DNA of 16,050 nucleotides from CAYJVB01 sp964373575 (GCA_964373575.1 CAYJVB010000015.1:1-16050), one strand, 5' to 3'; numbered from the stretch's first letter, positions 7,020 to 13,082 are shown. The notes: generated by a model not told the origin, from the sequence alone. Numbers and translations: made by a program.

Positions 7020-7217
7020 AAAAGTGGGAAAAGAGGTTATGAATTACAAGGAACAGACGATATATGTTTGCCAGCAGAAGTTTTTTGGCCAGAGCTTGGT
7101 ATTACAAAAGACAAGAATAATAGATATTATTTAGATCCTGTGGTACTAGAAAAAATACGTCTAGGAAGATTTTCACCAATGGATAAAACAGATGAAGATT
7201 TGACTGCTTATTGGTAA
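7020..7217 (+). pseudogene. Orphan reading frame without a start codon (gene remnant or unresolved small gene)
   Basis: A frame open from 6957 to the TAA at 7215-7217 encodes a convincing protein-like segment after about 7038: GYELQGTDDICLPAEVFWPE, then LGITKDKNNRYYLDPVVLEK, ending DEDLTAYW. It has no ATG or GTG start; the only in-frame alternatives are a TTG at 7068 and rarer codons. An ATG at 7040 sits in the next frame and gives only 31 residues. It may be the 3' remnant of a truncated gene, a small gene starting at TTG 7068, or a frame needing a frameshift or splice to join its start. I do not recognise the family. Confidence 0.4.
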
Positions 7218-7280
7218 CTGTCTCTTAACAATTAATAAACTTTATTCACGTTTATTAGTGTAATCTTACTACTTATAATC

Positions 7281-8165
7281 ATGGGTTTCAATATTCGAGA
7301 AGTTCGAGCTAAATCAATTCTTCAAAAATCGGGATTGCCAGATACAGATTGGGTAGTCAATCCTTACATTGGTTGTAGATTTGGTTGCAAATATTGTTAT
7401 GCAGCTTTTGTTGGTAGATTTAATCATCCCAATGAGGAGTGGGGTTCTTATGTTGATGTAAAAATCAATGCTCCAGAATTATTGGAAAAAGAATTGCGTA
7501 GAAGGTTAAAAAGGAAGAAACGCAAGGATATTGGAACGATATTGTTTAGTTCTGTTACTGACGCATATCAAGGTTTAGAAGCTAAATATAAATTAACTAG
7601 ACAGTGTTTACAAGTGCTGGCTAATATCGGTTATAGAGGCAAAATTGGTATTCTAACAAAATCACGATTAGTTCTTCGAGATATAGATTTGTTTAAGCAA
7701 ATGAAAAATGTGGAAATTGGTTTAACTGTTACATCAACTGGCGATCCAATTTCTAAGTATCTAGAAACATTTGCTTCACCGAATGAGGATAGAATTAAAA
7801 CACTCAAAGAACTTCACAAAGCTGGTATCAAGACGTATGCTTTTGTAGGACCATTGCTGCCACACTTTGTATGGATGGAAAATGAAATGGAAAGATTATT
7901 AAAACAATTAAAAGAAACAGGTGTCAGATATATTTATCTTGAACACATTAACCTTAGTTTGTATATTAGAAATCGTTTGTTTGAATATCTGAAGAGGGAT
8001 TATCCGGATGAACTTGAAAAATTCAAAAAGACTCAGTCAGCTGACTACAGAGAAAAGCTTGATCAGCTACTTGATAAACTGGTGGAAAGGATAGGGCTAA
8101 AAATTGCTCATCAGAAGGTAATTTATCACAAAGACAAAAAGAGTTGGAAGGAAATGAAACGTTGA
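7281..8165 (+). CDS. Radical SAM protein, spore photoproduct lyase-like (SplB/COG1533 type)
   Basis: A 294-aa radical SAM enzyme. The iron-sulfur cluster cysteines are C32, C36 and C39 in GCRFGCKYCYA, preceded by WVVNPYIGC, the arrangement seen in the SPL-like Rv2578c/SplB group. Later segments fit the radical SAM barrel: ILFSSVTDAYQGLEAKYKLT (about 87-106), KIGILTKSRLVLRDIDLF, VEIGLTVTST with FASPNEDRIKTLKELHKAGI, and YAFVGPLLPH. In this group members are often annotated as DNA repair photolyases, but most have no proven substrate, so the reaction stays open. It starts with ATG at 7281 with no clear Shine-Dalgarno site, consistent with a leaderless message. It lies between rnp2 and psmA, where most archaea have no gene. 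Confidence 0.92.
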   Translation: MGFNIREVRAKSILQKSGLPDTDWVVNPYIGCRFGCKYCYAAFVGRFNHPNEEWGSYVDVKINAPELLEKELRRRLKRKKRKDIGTILFSSVTDAYQGLEAKYKLTRQCLQVLANIGYRGKIGILTKSRLVLRDIDLFKQMKNVEIGLTVTSTGDPISKYLETFASPNEDRIKTLKELHKAGIKTYAFVGPLLPHFVWMENEMERLLKQLKETGVRYIYLEHINLSLYIRNRLFEYLKRDYPDELEKFKKTQSADYREKLDQLLDKLVERIGLKIAHQKVIYHKDKKSWKEMKR

Positions 8166-8203
8166 AGTCTAACGTTCATCCACATTCTACCCTACGCAGG
8201 CTT

Positions 8204-9208
8204 ATGAACAAAGTTTCACTACCTGTAAAAATGAAGCTAATAGGATTAGAAGATTTAAAAAAGAATTTCAAAATTGTAAAATTTGTAAACGATTTTATTT
8301 ATCTAAAATTGTATAAAGGGAGATATACAATAAAGGTCCAGTTTCCCTTTATAGCGAATGAAAAATTAGCTTGTTTATTAGGTCATATTTTAGGAGATGG
8401 GTGCATTAAATCAAAAGAAGAAAATGTATACTACACTAATAAAAGTAAAGAATTAATCGACGAATTTAAGTTAATAATCAAAGATCTATTTGGTATTGAA
8501 CCAAAAGAAAATTATAATGTAGAACGTAATTTTTATGAAGTATATCCACCTAAAACAATAGCTAAATTTCTTGTATTATGTGGCTTTCCTAAAGGTGAAA
8601 AGGTTAATCGAGAATTAACAATACCAGAATGGATTAAAAATGGCTCTTTCGAAATCAAATCAGCTTTTATACGAGCACTTTTCGATGACGAAGGGACTGT
8701 TATAAACAGCAAAGGAAATTACATAATAGGTTTTGGTATGAACAAAAAGAAATCTCTTTTAAATGAACACAAAATATTTATGGAAGACCTTCGAGGAATT
8801 CTATTTTCTCTAGGCATATATCCGAATGAAATTTTCCAAAGAAAACAGCCTTTTGATACTGTATCACTAGGATTCAATATATATGGACGATATAATCTCA
8901 TGAAATTTTTAGAAAATATAGGCTTTTCAGACAAAATAAAACGAGAAAAATTAATAAAAGTAATTAATAGTTACAAAACTTACGGTAGGAATGAATCAAA
9001 AATGAGAATTCTAGATGCTTTAAAAGAAAATGAATATCTACGAACTAAAGATTTGTGTGTTATGGTAAATCGAAATAGAGATATAATTTGGAAAAATTTA
9101 GACACACTTAGAAAAGAGGGTTTAGTAAAGAAGGTTTTAATAGATAAAAGAGGTCCAATTGAAAAAGTTTTTTGGCAAATTAATAATTTAAATACTGTCT
9201 CAAAATAA
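8204..9208 (+). CDS. LAGLIDADG homing endonuclease with C-terminal winged-helix-like domain
   Basis: A freestanding 334-aa site-specific endonuclease. Two LAGLIDADG motifs are clear: LACLLGHILGDG (residues 55-66, catalytic D65) and IKSAFIRALFDDEG (about 151-164, catalytic E163). The intervening region fits a single-chain two-repeat fold. The C-terminal ~65 residues (MRILDALKENEYLRTKDLCV, then a recognition-like helix and TLRKEGLVKKV) look like a winged helix that could add DNA specificity or autoregulation. The ATG at 8204 is chosen because the first ~20 residues from a TTG at 8144 overlap the radical SAM gene and look non-coding. It is not in frame with any host protein, so it is not an intein. 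Strong AT bias marks it as mobile. It ends 42 nt before psmA, a gene with small introns. Confidence 0.93.
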   Translation: MNKVSLPVKMKLIGLEDLKKNFKIVKFVNDFIYLKLYKGRYTIKVQFPFIANEKLACLLGHILGDGCIKSKEENVYYTNKSKELIDEFKLIIKDLFGIEPKENYNVERNFYEVYPPKTIAKFLVLCGFPKGEKVNRELTIPEWIKNGSFEIKSAFIRALFDDEGTVINSKGNYIIGFGMNKKKSLLNEHKIFMEDLRGILFSLGIYPNEIFQRKQPFDTVSLGFNIYGRYNLMKFLENIGFSDKIKREKLIKVINSYKTYGRNESKMRILDALKENEYLRTKDLCVMVNRNRDIIWKNLDTLRKEGLVKKVLIDKRGPIEKVFWQINNLNTVSK

Positions 9209-9227
9209 ATAGAGAGGTGATTAATAA

Positions 9228-9251
9228 GTGAAGAGGAAAGGTGATACATAA
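9228..9251 (+). CDS. Possible seven-codon leader cistron
   Basis: GTG at 9228 follows GAGGTGAT (9212-9219) by 8 nt and encodes MKRKGDT. Its TAA (9249-9251) overlaps the psmA ATG as TAATG. Such an overlap could couple translation re-initiation to psmA. The peptide is too short to judge by content, so this is only a candidate. Confidence 0.25.
   Translation: MKRKGDT
9239..9245 (+). promoter_or_regulatory. Ribosome binding site that fixes the psmA start
   Basis: AGGTGAT lies 5 nt before the ATG at 9251 and matches the archaeal anti-Shine-Dalgarno sequence fully. It argues that 9251, not the ATG at 9289 or the frame opening at 9519, is the real initiation site. That start only makes sense if the downstream insertions are removed. 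Confidence 0.8.
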
Positions 9252-10055
9252 TGCCTGCGGTACTTCCTGAATATAATTCAAGGGTTTAATGTCTTTGAAT
9301 GTTCAAATGGGGTACGACAGGACAATCGCTGTAGGATGTTAGTTAATTCTATCATCCGGTGAAATTTAGTCCTGACGGCCGCTTGTTCCAGGTAGCGGAT
9401 TTACTGAATTAACTGGTAGTCCGCCTGGACAGAATATGCAAAAGAAGCGGTTAAAAAGGGAACAACATCTTTAGGTTTAACCTTCAAGAATGGTGTTGTT
9501 TTAGCTACAGTAAAGCAAGTGCAAGATTTAGTTGTTCCTGGCACAATTGAAAAGTTGTTCAAACTAGACGATCATTTAGGTGCAGTTGCAGCAGGATTAC
9601 TTGCGGATGCAAGAGTTCTTGTCAGCCAGTTGAGAGTGAAGGCACAAGTACATAAGATAACTTTCGAGGAACCGATGGATGTATGGTCGCTAGCAAGACA
9701 CATTGGCGATAGAATGCAGATATCAACACTATATGCCGGGTTGAGGCCGTTTGGTGTATCATTCTTGCTTGGTGGGGTTGATTCTACTGGCTCACATTTG
9801 ATAGAATCTGACCCGTCCGGAATGCTTTACGAATGGAAGGCCTATGCAATTGGTAGAGGGGCTTTAGTTGCAAACAAGTTGTTCAGGGATAAATTCAAGG
9901 ATGAAATGGATGAGAAATCTGCAGTAAAACTTGTTATCGATGTTATAAAGAAATCGGAGAAATTCAAAGATTCTGAGCAGGCATTAGAGATTGCTGTTAT
10001 TGGAGACAATAAAAATTTCAAAGTTTTAACACCACAAGAAATTAGAAAATTGTAG
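9251..10055 (+). CDS. psmA: Proteasome subunit alpha, interrupted by three small BHB introns
   Basis: Alpha subunit of the 20S proteasome: it forms the outer rings, gates the pore and docks the PAN/AAA ATPase. The genomic frame is broken. Joining exons 9251-9274, 9307-9332, 9364-9393 and 9431-10055 gives 705 nt, a 234-aa protein of normal length. It starts MPAVLPEYMGYDRTIAV and continues FSPDGRLFQV, EYAKEAVKKGTTSLG. The gate tyrosine and aspartate (Y11, D12), the reverse-turn proline P20 and Y29 are all present, and so is the lysine in GTIEKLFKLDD, at the site of the ATPase-docking pocket. Three insertions of 32, 31 and 37 nt each form a bulge-helix-bulge motif whose standard cut sites restore the frame exactly. 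Without splicing, translation from 9251 stops at 9287 after 12 residues. The gene precedes SBDS and the exosome genes in the normal order. Confidence 0.93.
9275..9306 (+). other. BHB intron 1 of psmA (32 nt)
   Basis: Central helix GAAT (9269-9272) pairs with GTTC (9301-9304), including one U·G. Bulges are ATA (9273-9275) and AAA (9305-9307). The inner stem pairs 9276-9284 with 9292-9300 (9 bp, two wobbles) around a 7-nt loop. The outer stem is CC (9266-9267) with GG (9309-9310), plus two wobbles, after a U·U mismatch. Cutting after the second base of each bulge joins TAT (Tyr8) to ATG (Met9), phase 0. It contains the in-frame stop 9287-9289 and a decoy ATG at 9289. Confidence 0.88.
9333..9363 (+). 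other. BHB intron 2 of psmA (31 nt)
   Basis: Central helix CGCU (9327-9330) pairs with GGUG (9358-9361), two of four pairs being wobbles. Bulges are GTA (9331-9333) and AAA (9362-9364). Inner stem GGATG (9334-9338) pairs with CATCC (9353-9357) around a 14-nt loop. The outer stem includes AA (9324-9325) with TT (9366-9367) and GGAC (9320-9323) with GTCC (9369-9372). Cutting after the second bulge base joins GT to A, completing Val17 before Phe18 (FSPDG). The ends can slide by one A without changing the product. Confidence 0.9.
9394..9430 (+). other. BHB intron 3 of psmA (37 nt)
   Basis: Central helix CCAG (9388-9391) pairs perfectly with CTGG (9425-9428). Bulges are GTA (9392-9394) and ACA (9429-9431). 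Inner stem GCGGA (9395-9399) pairs with TCCGC (9420-9424) around a 20-nt loop. The outer helix is weak (T9387·G9432, T9386-A9433). Cutting after the second base of each bulge joins GT to A, completing Val27 before GAA TAT GCA (EYA). The GC-rich core makes this the clearest of the three. Confidence 0.92.
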
Positions 10056-10065
10056 TGACGTTGTT

Positions 10066-10773
10066 ATGGTTAGTATCGAGGAGGCTGTTATAGCCAGATT
10101 AAAGAGGGGTAACCTTCATTTTGAAATACTTGTCGATCCCAATAAAGCTTTAGAGTTCAAGAAGGGAAAAGATTATTCGATAGAAGATATACTCGCAATT
10201 TCAGGAGTTTACCACGATGCGAGAAAAGGTGATACTGTTCCTACTTCAGATCTGCAGAAAAATTTTGGAACCAGTAACATGAATGAAGTCGCTAAAAAGA
10301 TCGTTAAAGAGGGTGATATCCAGTTCACAACAGAACAGAGGAGAAAGATGACTGAAGATACCACTAATAAAGTTGTTGATATTATTTCCAAACGAGCTAT
10401 TAATCCCCAAACAAACACACCTCATCCGTCAAGCAGAATACTTAATTCAATTCATCAGGCTGGTGTCAGAATTGATCCTTTTCAGAATGCCGAAGCTCAG
10501 GTTGACCATGTCATAAAAAGTATAAAAACATTGCTTCCGATTAAATTACAGAGAATAACATTTCAAATTACAATTCCGGCACAACATGCTGGGCGGGTAT
10601 ACTCCGTTCTTAAAAGATTAGTGGAAGGCTTTGAAGAGAAGTGGCTGAATGATGGGTCACTTCAAGCAACATTGAATGTTGCTGCTGGAATTCAGATGGA
10701 TATACTGAAACAAGTGGGTGATGTGACACATGGAGACTTCAAATCAGAAATCATTAAAAAGGAGGATGTATGA
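10066..10773 (+). CDS. sdo1: Ribosome maturation protein SBDS (Sdo1)
   Basis: Archaeal homologue of the Shwachman-Bodian-Diamond protein; with EF-2-like GTPases it releases the anti-association factor aIF6 from new large subunits. The 235-aa length is standard for the three-domain protein. The N-terminal FYSH domain holds VIARLKRGNLHFEILVDPNK, GVYHDARKGD and FTTEQRRKMTEDTTNKVVDIISKRAINPQTNTPHP (residues about 88-122). The middle helical domain follows (RILNSIHQAGVRIDPFQNAE), then a ferredoxin-like C-terminal domain (ITFQITIPAQHAGRVYSVLK, GSLQATLNVAAG). GTGACG precedes the ATG at 10066. The gene starts 10 nt after psmA, and its stop overlaps the rrp4 start, so translation is coupled. Confidence 0.97.
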   Translation: MVSIEEAVIARLKRGNLHFEILVDPNKALEFKKGKDYSIEDILAISGVYHDARKGDTVPTSDLQKNFGTSNMNEVAKKIVKEGDIQFTTEQRRKMTEDTTNKVVDIISKRAINPQTNTPHPSSRILNSIHQAGVRIDPFQNAEAQVDHVIKSIKTLLPIKLQRITFQITIPAQHAGRVYSVLKRLVEGFEEKWLNDGSLQATLNVAAGIQMDILKQVGDVTHGDFKSEIIKKEDV

Positions 10774-11432
10774 TGGAAGAAGAAAGAGTTAGACAGGTCG
10801 TTGTACCTGGAGAAGTTATTGGTGATGGTAAGAAGCCGGGATATGGAACTTACGAAGAAAATGGAAAGATTATTTCGAAGTTTTTGGGTGTGCTGCAGGA
10901 ATCGGACAGTTATTTAAGTGTTGTACCATTGTCGGGGGTTTATACTCCTAAAATTAGAGATAAAATTATAGGTGTAGTGACGGATGTAGAGAAGGCTGGC
11001 TGGATTGTTGACATTAATGCTCCGTGGCAGGGATTTCTTTCATTATCAGAGGCTTTGGATGAGTTTGTTGATATTAAAAGGGTGAGCTTGAACAGGTTTT
11101 ATGATGTTGGTGATGTTGTTTATGGTGAAGTGGTTGATATCAGGAGGGGCGATGTACAATTATCTGTTAAATCGCCTATGTCGAGAAAATTGAAGGGTGG
11201 TTTTATTTTGAAGATCACTCCTACAAAAGTTCCTAGACTTATTGGTAAGGATGGTAGTATGGTTAATCTGATTAAGGAGAAGACGAACACTATGATAAGA
11301 GTTGGACAGAATGGTGTTGTGTGGATTGACGGCGAGAACATAGACAAGGCTGTTAAATCGATTAAACTCATAGAAGAGAAGTCACATATTTTCGGATTAA
11401 CTGCCGAGATTTCAAAAATGTTGAGTGAGTGA
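10770..11432 (+). CDS. rrp4: Exosome complex RNA-binding protein Rrp4
   Basis: RNA-binding cap subunit of the archaeal exosome; three copies sit on the Rrp41/Rrp42 hexamer and feed RNA into it. The 220-aa protein has the three expected parts: an N-terminal domain (VVPGEVIGDGKKPGYGTY, residues about 10-27), an S1 domain (KIRDKIIGVVTDVEKAGWIVD and QGFLSLSEA, about 64-120) and a KH domain with the GxxG-type loop LIGKDGSMVNLIKEKT (about 155-172). GGAGG (10761-10765) precedes two adjacent ATGs at 10770 and 10773; the second has the better 7-nt spacing, so the protein may be one residue shorter. The start overlaps the SBDS stop. The next gene is rrp41, as usual in archaea. Confidence 0.97.
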   Translation: MMEEERVRQVVVPGEVIGDGKKPGYGTYEENGKIISKFLGVLQESDSYLSVVPLSGVYTPKIRDKIIGVVTDVEKAGWIVDINAPWQGFLSLSEALDEFVDIKRVSLNRFYDVGDVVYGEVVDIRRGDVQLSVKSPMSRKLKGGFILKITPTKVPRLIGKDGSMVNLIKEKTNTMIRVGQNGVVWIDGENIDKAVKSIKLIEEKSHIFGLTAEISKMLSE

Positions 11433-11433
11433 T

Positions 11434-12150
11434 ATGGCAAGAGTAAAGGGTGTTAAATTTATTGAAAATGGCAAAAGACTGGATGGAAGGAAGCCATTAG
11501 ATTTGAGAGAAATTGAGATGAAGGTTGGAGTTATTCCAAATGCCTATGGCTCTTCAATGGTCAGGTTTGGGAGTACAGTTGCTATATGTTCTGTATACGG
11601 ACCGAGGTCATTGTTTCCTAAACACTTGCAAGAACCTGAAAGGGCTATTTTACAGCTGAGATATAACATGGCGCCTTTTTCTGTGGATGAAAGGGTAAGG
11701 CCGGGATCGTCCAGGAGGGAAGTGGAGATTTCAAAGGTTATGAGACTTGCACTAGAGCCGGCTGTATTTCTTGAGAACTATCCAAAGACTACTGTTGATG
11801 TTTATGTTGAAATTATCCAGGCTGATGGGTCGACAAGGGCTACTAGCATTAATGCTGCTTCGCTTGCGTTGGCAGATGCAGGATTGCCAATGAGGGACTT
11901 GATTGTTGGATTGTCTGGTGGGAAGATCGATGATACCGTAATAATTGATTTGAATGGATTTGAGGATAATAATTCACAAGCTGATATTCCTGTCGCTTTT
12001 CTTCCAAACAAAAAAGAGATCACGTTGATGCAAATGGATGGTTTGCTTAGTCATGATGAAATAAAAAAGATATTGAAGGATATTATGAAGGCCGGAGAAG
12101 TTGTTCACAAAAAACAGAAAGATGCGCTTAAGTCTAAATACAAGGTGTGA
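11434..12150 (+). CDS. rrp41: Exosome complex exonuclease Rrp41 (catalytic RNase PH subunit)
   Basis: Phosphorolytic 3'-5' exoribonuclease and polymerising subunit of the archaeal exosome; it forms a ring of three heterodimers with Rrp42. The 238-aa protein shows RLDGRKPLDLREIE near the N-terminus, the RNA-contacting RPGSSRREVEISK, the phosphate-loop serines in ADGSTRATSINAASLALADAG and the catalytic aspartate segment EDNNSQADIPVAFLP, followed by ITLMQMDG. Keeping the ADIP aspartate marks it as the active subunit. I chose the ATG at 11434, one base after the rrp4 stop, with GTGAGTGAT upstream. A GTG at 11425 would add three residues and overlap rrp4. It is followed directly by rrp42. Confidence 0.97.
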   Translation: MARVKGVKFIENGKRLDGRKPLDLREIEMKVGVIPNAYGSSMVRFGSTVAICSVYGPRSLFPKHLQEPERAILQLRYNMAPFSVDERVRPGSSRREVEISKVMRLALEPAVFLENYPKTTVDVYVEIIQADGSTRATSINAASLALADAGLPMRDLIVGLSGGKIDDTVIIDLNGFEDNNSQADIPVAFLPNKKEITLMQMDGLLSHDEIKKILKDIMKAGEVVHKKQKDALKSKYKV

Positions 12151-12152
12151 TT

Positions 12153-12911
12153 ATGAGGAGTGAATATATATTGAAATTACTTGAAAAGGATGAGAGACTG
12201 GATGGAAGAACTTTAAGTGAATTCAGGGGGGTAAGTATTGAGCCTGAAATAATAAAGAGGGCTGAAGGTTCAGCCAGGGTACTTTTTGGTAAAACTGATG
12301 TAATAGTTGGAGTCAAGATGGAGTTAGGTGTACCGTTTTCTGATATGTCTGATCAGGGAACTTTGAAAACCGGCGCAGAGTTTACACCGATAGCACATCC
12401 GGATTTTGAACCAGGACCACCAAGAGAAGAGGCTACTGAACTTGCAAGGGTTGTAGATAGGGCTATAAGAGAATCGGATTGCATAGAATTGGAGAAATTA
12501 ATTATAACAGAAGGGGAGAAATGTCTTGAGGCTTATGTTGATATACACATAATCAATCATGATGGTAATTTGATTGATGCTTCATCATTAGCTGCTATTG
12601 CAGCGTTGCTTAGCACAAAGATTCCTAAATTGGAGAATGGGAAGATTATTAGAACAGAGTTTTCTGGAAAGCTTCCTGTTAGAAGTAAACCGGTTACGGT
12701 AACGGTTGGAAAGATTATTGGTAAACTGCTTGTTGATCCAATTAAAGAGGAAGAAGATATGTTGGAATCGAAATTAAGTGTTGGGTCGATTGACGGTGGT
12801 AAGATATCGGCCATGCAGAAGATGGGAGTCGGCAGTTTGGATGATAAGGATATTGACGATATGATTAATATTGCTTTGAAGAAGGCAAAAGAATTGAGGA
12901 AGTTCTTGTGA
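12153..12911 (+). CDS. rrp42: Exosome complex component Rrp42 (non-catalytic RNase PH subunit)
   Basis: Structural partner of Rrp41 in the hexameric exosome ring; it helps form the RNA channel but lacks the catalytic aspartate. The 252-aa RNase PH fold has DERLDGRTLSEFRGVSIEP, GSARVLFGKTDVIVGVKMEL, the extended PDFEPGPPREEATELARVVD (about 82-101), CLEAYVDIHIINHDGNLIDA and the C-terminal MQKMGVGSLDDKDIDDMI. The usual ADxP catalytic box of Rrp41 is absent, as expected. I chose the ATG at 12153, preceded by AGGTGTGA, which contains the rrp41 stop codon; a GTG at 12147 overlaps rrp41. It is followed 6 nt later by rpl39e. Confidence 0.97.
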   Translation: MRSEYILKLLEKDERLDGRTLSEFRGVSIEPEIIKRAEGSARVLFGKTDVIVGVKMELGVPFSDMSDQGTLKTGAEFTPIAHPDFEPGPPREEATELARVVDRAIRESDCIELEKLIITEGEKCLEAYVDIHIINHDGNLIDASSLAAIAALLSTKIPKLENGKIIRTEFSGKLPVRSKPVTVTVGKIIGKLLVDPIKEEEDMLESKLSVGSIDGGKISAMQKMGVGSLDDKDIDDMINIALKKAKELRKFL

Positions 12912-12917
12912 CGTTTT

Positions 12918-13082
12918 ATGGGAAGAAAAATATTGAGCAGGAAATTAAGACAGATTAAGGCTGGAAAGGTTAGACTTGCGCCAAGATGGGTTGATATTAG
13001 AAAGTTTGGCACAAAAAGGGCTAGAAATAGAAGGGTTTCTGTTACGAGAAGAAACTGGAAGAGGAAGAAACTAAAGCTGTAG
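12918..13082 (+). CDS. rpl39e: Large ribosomal subunit protein L39e (eL39)
   Basis: Very small basic ribosomal protein that lines the peptide exit tunnel in archaea and eukaryotes. The 54-residue product is nearly one-third arginine and lysine. It fits the family plan: a basic N-terminal helix (GRKILSRKLRQIKAGK), the PRWV core corresponding to the family's PxWV/I, and the C-terminal TRRNWKRKKLKL that matches the diagnostic RRxWRRxKLK ending. It is a few residues longer than the usual 50-51, apparently in the middle (DIRKFGTKRARNRR). The ATG lies 6 nt after the rrp42 stop, so it ends the superoperon. Its TAG directly abuts the stop codon of the convergent pilin gene, with no spacer. Confidence 0.9.
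   Translation: MGRKILSRKLRQIKAGKVRLAPRWVDIRKFGTKRARNRRVSVTRRNWKRKKLKL

Noticed and set aside
8204..9208. Endonuclease as part of an intein
   Set aside because: There are no intein splicing blocks (N-terminal Cys/Ser, C-terminal His-Asn), and it is not in frame with the radical SAM protein or psmA. Both neighbours have complete ends.
8980..9249. Minus-strand 89-aa frame
   Set aside because: It is antisense to the winged-helix end of the endonuclease gene. The low-complexity composition (F, S, L) is a shadow of AT-rich coding on the other strand.
9294..9307. TTTGAATGTTCAAA palindrome as an operator
   Set aside because: It straddles the intron 1 3' arm and is explained by the competing BHB stem (9276-9284 with 9292-9300). 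A separate regulatory role is not needed.
9289..9342. ATG 9289 as the start of psmA with only two introns downstream
   Set aside because: It gives a believable N-terminus (MSLNVQMGYDR). However, ATG 9251 has a far stronger ribosome binding site, and a full BHB at 9269-9307 joins it in frame to MGYDR. It remains the main alternative.
9519..10055. psmA as a truncated 178-aa protein or a decayed pseudogene
   Set aside because: The missing N-terminus is present and perfectly conserved just upstream, split by structured insertions with precise BHB cut sites. Decay would not produce three such motifs while leaving every exon codon intact.
12557..13012. Minus-strand 151-aa frame over rrp42 and rpl39e
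   Set aside because: Shadow of two well-identified genes on the plus strand.
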